NCBI RefSeq assembly: GCF_031010195.1
Contig: NZ_JAUAMC010000009.1
Coordinates: 103,988 to 167,987 of the forward strand
Origin: Halomonas sp. SpR8
GTDB taxonomy: Bacteria > Pseudomonadota > Gammaproteobacteria > Pseudomonadales > Halomonadaceae
DNA length: 64,000 bases
Reading direction: 5' to 3'
The notes under the pieces are model-generated. The model did no database searches. It was given only the letters and a program-made list of their open reading frames with translations, and was not told the origin of the DNA. The translations under genes and the position numbers were made by a program. Below are positions 59,969-64,000 of this stretch, one piece after another. Position 1 is the first letter of the stretch. Each line of letters opens with the position of its first letter.

Positions 59969-62305
59969 ATGCTAACTATTAAGAAAAAGGCGCTACCCTG
60001 CGCGATTGAAACGCTCGCTTCCAAGCCCCGCTATTTCTCGTTTAATCGTAAGCTGCTCGCCGCCAGTGCCTGCATGCTGACCGCGATGAGCGTCAATGCA
60101 CAGGCGCAATCCGACGATGCCCCAGCGGCGGAGCTGAATACCGTAACGGTAACCGGCTACCGTGGAACCTTTATGGATAGTGTGAAGTATCAGCGGGATG
60201 TGCTGGAAACTCCCCGTATCGTTACAGTGCTGACGAGCGATCTACTCGAAGACCAGAACGTTACCGAGTTACGCGATGCGTTACGCAACGTGTCGGGCAT
60301 CAGCCTGCAGGCCGGGGAGGGCAATCCGCCCGGTGGAGACCAACTGAAGATTCGTGGCTTTAATGCCCGCGACGATATCAATGTGAACGGCTCGCGGGAT
60401 TTGGGTAATTATTTCCGCGATCCGTTCTACGTTGATCAAATCGAAGTGATTAAAGGGCCTAACTCTGCGTTCTCTGGCCGTGGTTCTGCGGGTGGTACGA
60501 TTAACTTCGTTACTAAACAGCCTTTGATGGAAGACCGCAACCGTTTGGAAACCTCCGTTGGGTCTGATGAGTTGTTTCGCGTCACCGGTGATTTCAACCG
60601 GCGCATCGACGATAACAGCGCGCTGCGTCTGAATGTGATGAGCCACACGCAAGACAATCCTGGCCGGGACGTGGTGGATCAAGAGCGACAGGGTGTTTAC
60701 GCCGCCTATGTCTGGGGCCTTGAAAGCGATACCCAGGTTGAAGTCGACTTTTTACATACTCGGCAAAACAATACACCCGACCAAGGTATCCCCATTGATC
60801 GGGAAGGGTTTAGTGGCGACACCAGTCAGTTGGGCTCCAATGGGCGTACCTCGGGCGGCCAGCGTGCCAGCGACGGCTACTATACGGGAGCATTGCCGCC
60901 AGGCATTGATTACAGCGACTATTTTGGCCATGTCGATGACTACCAAGATATCGATGTTAACCAGCTAGGGCTTGCCGTTGAACACCGCTTTAGCGATAGC
61001 CTGAGTCTGCGTAACCAACTGCGGGTAAGTCGGGTCGAAAATGATTCATTAACCTCGTCGCCGCGTTTAATTGTTCCTGAAGCAGCCTTTGGCAGCGGTG
61101 ATTTTTCCCAGGTTCAGGTGCGCGGCGATTTAAAACCACGCGACCAAACGGATACGTCGTTCTTCAACCAAACGGACTTAATCGTCAACTTCGATACAGG
61201 CTCGCTGAAGCATGATTTAGTGCTGGGTGCGGAAGTTGGCTATGTCGATATTGAAAACCGTCGCCGCCCCGACGTTAGAGGCCCAGCCACTAATCTTTAT
61301 AACCCCACACGCCGTACCCGGCCGGAAGTGCCCTATGATGGCACCCGTCACCGCTTGGAGTCTGAGCAGCTTGGCCTTTATGCATTAGATACCATCGCCT
61401 TTTCGCCGCAGTGGGATTTACATGCCGGGGTGCGCTGGGATCACGTTGAATCAACCGCGACGGATTACGGCTGGGAAGACCCAATAGGCCCAATTTCGCG
61501 TACCGACAGTGAATGGAGCGGTAATCTTGGCCTGGTGTTCAAACCCACCGATAACGGCACGCTGTATGCCTCGGTAGGGACGTCGTTTGATGTCACCGGT
61601 ACTTTTGACCGAGGTCTTGTCCAGCTTGCCGGGGGTGGCAGCGCCTTAACCGGTAACCGAGAAGACATTGTCGATCTCGATGCTTTCAATACCGACCCCG
61701 AGCAAACGGTGGCTTATGAGTTGGGCACCAAGTGGAACGTTGCGGATAACCTGTTAGTCAGCGCGGCACTGTTTCGCACCGATAAAACCAATGCGCGCAC
61801 CCCCGCTGTGGGTGGCGGTGACCTGCTCAACGTACTGGATGGCGAGCAGCGTGTAGAAGGCTTTGAAATTGGTGCCATGGGTAGCCTGACGCCCGAATGG
61901 AAACTATATACTAGCTATACCTTTATGGACTCCGAGGTGCTTAGCTCTAATAACCCATGGGAAGTAGGCTCACGCCTAGGCGGTACGCCTGAGCATACGT
62001 TTAACCTGTGGAGCGATTACGCCGTTACCTCTCAGTGGAGCATCGGTGGGGGCATGGAGTACGTCGCTGATCAGGTCAATAACGTCGCGTCTGAGCCGGG
62101 AGCACGCCGTCGTCAGGTGGAAATTGATAGCTACACGTTGCTCCATGCGTCGACCGCATACCGCTTTAATGAGGAGCTACAGCTGCGTATTAATGGCTTT
62201 AACCTAGCGGATAAAGAGTATATCTCCCAGTTGGCGGAAGGCGGTGCTCAAGGCATCCCCGGGCCGGGCCGTCACGTTATTGCCACGCTACGCTACGACT
62301 TTTAA
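59969..62305 (+). CDS. TonB-dependent siderophore receptor (Fiu/PiuA-like)
   Basis: The 778-residue outer-membrane receptor has a long basic N-terminal stretch and signal peptide (cut near residue 47, VNAQAQSDD), a TonB box (NTVTVTG), a plug domain (LRDALRNVSGISLQAGEGN, IEVIKGPNSAFSGRGSAGGTINFVTKQP) and a 22-strand barrel ending with Phe (ATLRYDF). The receptor followed 26 bases later by a PiuC hydroxylase gene is the Fiu/PiuA arrangement for monomeric catecholate siderophores. TAAGGGAATAA precedes the start. Iron limitation likely induces it. Confidence 0.9.
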   Translation: MLTIKKKALPCAIETLASKPRYFSFNRKLLAASACMLTAMSVNAQAQSDDAPAAELNTVTVTGYRGTFMDSVKYQRDVLETPRIVTVLTSDLLEDQNVTELRDALRNVSGISLQAGEGNPPGGDQLKIRGFNARDDINVNGSRDLGNYFRDPFYVDQIEVIKGPNSAFSGRGSAGGTINFVTKQPLMEDRNRLETSVGSDELFRVTGDFNRRIDDNSALRLNVMSHTQDNPGRDVVDQERQGVYAAYVWGLESDTQVEVDFLHTRQNNTPDQGIPIDREGFSGDTSQLGSNGRTSGGQRASDGYYTGALPPGIDYSDYFGHVDDYQDIDVNQLGLAVEHRFSDSLSLRNQLRVSRVENDSLTSSPRLIVPEAAFGSGDFSQVQVRGDLKPRDQTDTSFFNQTDLIVNFDTGSLKHDLVLGAEVGYVDIENRRRPDVRGPATNLYNPTRRTRPEVPYDGTRHRLESEQLGLYALDTIAFSPQWDLHAGVRWDHVESTATDYGWEDPIGPISRTDSEWSGNLGLVFKPTDNGTLYASVGTSFDVTGTFDRGLVQLAGGGSALTGNREDIVDLDAFNTDPEQTVAYELGTKWNVADNLLVSAALFRTDKTNARTPAVGGGDLLNVLDGEQRVEGFEIGAMGSLTPEWKLYTSYTFMDSEVLSSNNPWEVGSRLGGTPEHTFNLWSDYAVTSQWSIGGGMEYVADQVNNVASEPGARRRQVEIDSYTLLHASTAYRFNEELQLRINGFNLADKEYISQLAEGGAQGIPGPGRHVIATLRYDF

Positions 62306-62331
62306 GCATTAGCGTTTAATCAGGTGACATT

Positions 62332-63012
62332 ATGATTGTCAGTTTTGAAAATATTCTGACACCTGAAGAACTGGCGGCGGTGCGCCGCCAGTTGCACAGT
62401 GCCGAGTGGGCGCGTGGAATCAGTGCCGGCCCGCAGGCCAAACAGGTGAAAAAGAATTTGCAAATGCCTGAAGGCTCTGAGGTGCTTAGAGAGCTACGCG
62501 TACTTGTGATGCGAGCGCTTAACCGTACTCCTGAGCTGATGAGCGCGGTGATGCCGCTTAAGATCATCCCGCCCAACTTTAACCGTTACACCGTTGAAGA
62601 TAGCCACTACGGCAAACATATCGACAGTACGCTGCGCTCGCTGCCTGATGGCAGCTACCTACGTACCGATGTGTCGGCCACGCTGTTTTTGTCAGAACCG
62701 GATGAATACGAAGGCGGTGAGTTAAAAATCATCGACACCTTTGGTGAACAAACGGTGAAATTACCCGCAGGCAGCCTGGTGGCATATCCATCAGGCTCGC
62801 TGCATGAAGTCACCCCGGTGACCAAAGGGGAGCGCTTGGGCTGCTACATGTTTATGCAGAGTCTCATCCGCGACACGGAACAGCGCCGACTACTTTATGA
62901 GATGGATACATCGCTGCGTAAGCTGCGTGCTCAATATGGCGAGCAGAGCACCGAGCTTGTGCAACTAACAGGTACTTATAATAACTTGGTTAGAATGTGG
63001 TCTGAGTGCTGA
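62332..63012 (+). CDS. piuC: Fe(II)-dependent PKHD-type hydroxylase PiuC
   Basis: The 226-residue protein is a 2-oxoglutarate/Fe(II) dioxygenase of the PiuC/YbiX family. The metal triad is His96 and Asp98 in YGKHIDST and His158 in PSGSLHEVTP; a 2-oxoglutarate-binding Arg follows in GERLGCYMFMQS. Such genes follow Fiu- or PiuA-type receptors and are thought to help release iron from the siderophore or modify a protein; the exact substrate is not known. CAGGTGAC precedes the start. Confidence 0.9.
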   Translation: MIVSFENILTPEELAAVRRQLHSAEWARGISAGPQAKQVKKNLQMPEGSEVLRELRVLVMRALNRTPELMSAVMPLKIIPPNFNRYTVEDSHYGKHIDSTLRSLPDGSYLRTDVSATLFLSEPDEYEGGELKIIDTFGEQTVKLPAGSLVAYPSGSLHEVTPVTKGERLGCYMFMQSLIRDTEQRRLLYEMDTSLRKLRAQYGEQSTELVQLTGTYNNLVRMWSEC

Positions 63013-63177
63013 TGTAAAGGTGTTTCCTATTTTGACCATGTGGCCATTACATAGACATGCTGGCTTTGGGGGGATTGTGCTTCAACTCTCGCTGTCTTAG
63101 CGCTAAATGATCTATAGTGAAGGTGCTGTAAGTCAAATAAGCTATTAGGGCACCCAATGCCCATTAAGGAGGAAAGC

Positions 63178-63828
63178 ATGTCATTACGTATTAATGCAGT
63201 CGTGCCCGATTTCGAAGCGGAAACGAGCCAGGGGCCGATTCGTTTTCACGACTGGATTGGTGATAGCTGGGCGATCCTGTTTTCACATCCTAAAGACTTC
63301 ACCCCGGTTTGCACGACGGAATTCGGTGCCGTTGCGCAGCTGAGTGCCGAGTGGAAGAAACGCGGTACCAAAGTAATCGGTGTTTCCGTGGATGGCGTTG
63401 AAGACCACAAACGCTGGGGCAATGATATCCAAACCGTCAGCGGCAGCGAGGTCGATTTTCCGATCATCGCTGACGACGGCCTAACGGTGTCAAAGCTTTA
63501 TGACATGCTGCCGGAAGATGCCTACCTGCCTGATGGGCGTACACCGGCAGACAGCGCTACGGTGCGCTCGGTATTTATTATCGGGCCCGATAAGCAGTTG
63601 AAGCTTTCCATGACCTACCCAATGACCGTAGGGCGCAACTTTGCGGAAATCCTACGTGCTCTGGATGCGCTGCAAACCACGTCGAAACACGGCGTTGCTA
63701 CCCCGGCTGATTGGACAATAGGTCAGGACGTGATTATTCCGCCTAGCGTCTCTGACGCGGATGCCAAGCAAAAGTATGGCGATTACGAAACAGTTTTGCC
63801 CTACCTGCGTAAGACGCCGCTGCGTTAA
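63178..63828 (+). CDS. 1-Cys peroxiredoxin (Prx6 type)
   Basis: The 216-residue protein is a peroxiredoxin of the 1-Cys/AhpC-like Prx6 group: peroxidatic Cys45 in DFTPVCTTEFG, the Prx6-type Arg in ATVRSVFIIGPDKQLKLSMTYP, and a C-terminal domain (WTIGQDVIIPPSVSD) with no resolving Cys. It reduces peroxides in the cytoplasm. ATG 63178 is chosen for the AAGGAGGAAAG just before it; ATG 63157 lies upstream in frame. It is separated from the iron genes by 165 bases but would protect them from iron-driven oxidative stress. Confidence 0.92.
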   Translation: MSLRINAVVPDFEAETSQGPIRFHDWIGDSWAILFSHPKDFTPVCTTEFGAVAQLSAEWKKRGTKVIGVSVDGVEDHKRWGNDIQTVSGSEVDFPIIADDGLTVSKLYDMLPEDAYLPDGRTPADSATVRSVFIIGPDKQLKLSMTYPMTVGRNFAEILRALDALQTTSKHGVATPADWTIGQDVIIPPSVSDADAKQKYGDYETVLPYLRKTPLR

Positions 63829-63865
63829 TCAAGAGTGGTATGAAAAGCGAAAAGCCAGCGCCGAT

Positions 63866-64000
63866 TGAACTGACCCCAATAGTTGGACGGTTGGTTCTCT
63901 CAACTAGCTGACATGGCCTGAGTCCTGTATTGCACGGGACTCAGGCCTTTTAGTTTCTGCTTGATCCTCTGATGATTATAGTAATGGATGTAGTCGACGA
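63866..64000 (-). mobile_element. End of an IS3-family insertion sequence
   Basis: The terminal inverted-repeat-like TGAACTGACCCCAATAGTTGG begins at 63866, and the end of a transposase gene follows on the minus strand. The element continues beyond the right edge, so its length, other end and target duplication cannot be seen. Confidence 0.8.
63900..64000 (-). CDS. IS3-family transposase OrfB, C-terminal end
   Basis: The minus strand encodes [18 protein letters not shown] then [13 protein letters not shown] and a stop (63900-63902). The [20 protein letters not shown] pattern is the C-terminus of the integrase-type OrfB of IS3-family elements, after the last catalytic Glu. The 5-prime part lies outside the window. 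Confidence 0.85.
   Translation of the reverse strand, partial: VDYIHYYNHQRIKQKLKGLSPVQYRTQAMSAS

Noticed and set aside
1..64000. tRNA, rRNA, riboswitches or CRISPR arrays in the gaps between genes
   Set aside because: Reading the intergenic regions showed no tRNA arm pattern, rRNA segment or spaced repeats; a dedicated covariance search could still find a small RNA.

Overview
The window comes from the chromosome of a moderately halophilic gammaproteobacterium of the family Halomonadaceae (Halomonas or a close relative). This is inferred from gene content. It holds a complete set of ectoine-degradation genes (doeA, doeB, doeX, doeC, doeD), a BetT-type choline transporter, TRAP and TTT carboxylate transporters and many GntR, LysR and TetR regulators. 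No rRNA, tRNA or CRISPR array was seen.

Layout, left to right. (1) 1-5979: a truncated hybrid kinase, a FIST sensor protein and an NahK/ErcS-like hybrid kinase overlap in one unit, facing a LuxR-type response regulator; an ExaC/AcoD-like aldehyde dehydrogenase follows. This resembles the alcohol/aldehyde oxidation control loci of pseudomonads. (2) 6013-9858: betT with a BetI-like palindrome, a small acidic His-rich periplasmic protein, a 13-bp tandem repeat and a lipoprotein esterase. (3) 9978-15346: a tctCBA tricarboxylate transporter facing its tctDE two-component system, with a small membrane ORF broken at an 11-G run between them. (4) 15361-22691: an MFP-RND-BaeS-BaeR efflux operon and a divergent TetR gene with a NemR-like operator. 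(5) 22710-28993: an XRE regulator, a fluoroacetate-dehalogenase-type hydrolase whose catalytic residues are all recognisable, a lone FabF with a divergent TetR, a hydrolase 3-prime-end remnant and an OsmC-YcaO fusion. (6) 29077-34503: an accessory zone with LysR, DUF2798, DMT and MFS exporters, a carboxymuconolactone-decarboxylase-family protein and VapBC. It is bounded by two diverged copies of a block of about 150 bp and carries a repeated palindrome.

(7) 34504-38266: an alanine/glycine symporter, a type I asparaginase and an SpmAB-like membrane protein. (8) 38355-45668: a sugar-acid catabolic operon (NAD-dependent ApnO-like enzyme, three-part TRAP transporter, RuBisCO-like protein, DUF1537 kinase) with a divergent GntR regulator, best read as D-apionate use. 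(9) 45665-48329: LysO-like exporter, DUF3108 protein and GhrA. (10) 48623-57155: the ectoine-degradation locus, split by an A+T-richer pair encoding an MFS transporter with a long cytoplasmic tail and a tandem universal stress protein. (11) 57262-64000: 2-haloacid dehalogenase, quinol-monooxygenase-like protein, LuxS, LysE exporter, TonB siderophore receptor with PiuC, a 1-Cys peroxiredoxin, and the end of an IS3-family insertion sequence at the right edge.

How the genes fit together. Ectoine would be hydrolysed by DoeA, deacetylated by DoeB, transaminated by DoeD and oxidised by DoeC to aspartate, under DoeX control. The MFS-Usp pair sits where an ectoine importer would be useful. The apionate-type operon would oxidise, phosphorylate and decarboxylate a branched sugar acid, but the enzymes for the resulting tetrulose phosphate are not in the window. 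All functional calls come from reading the sequence; no database search was run.
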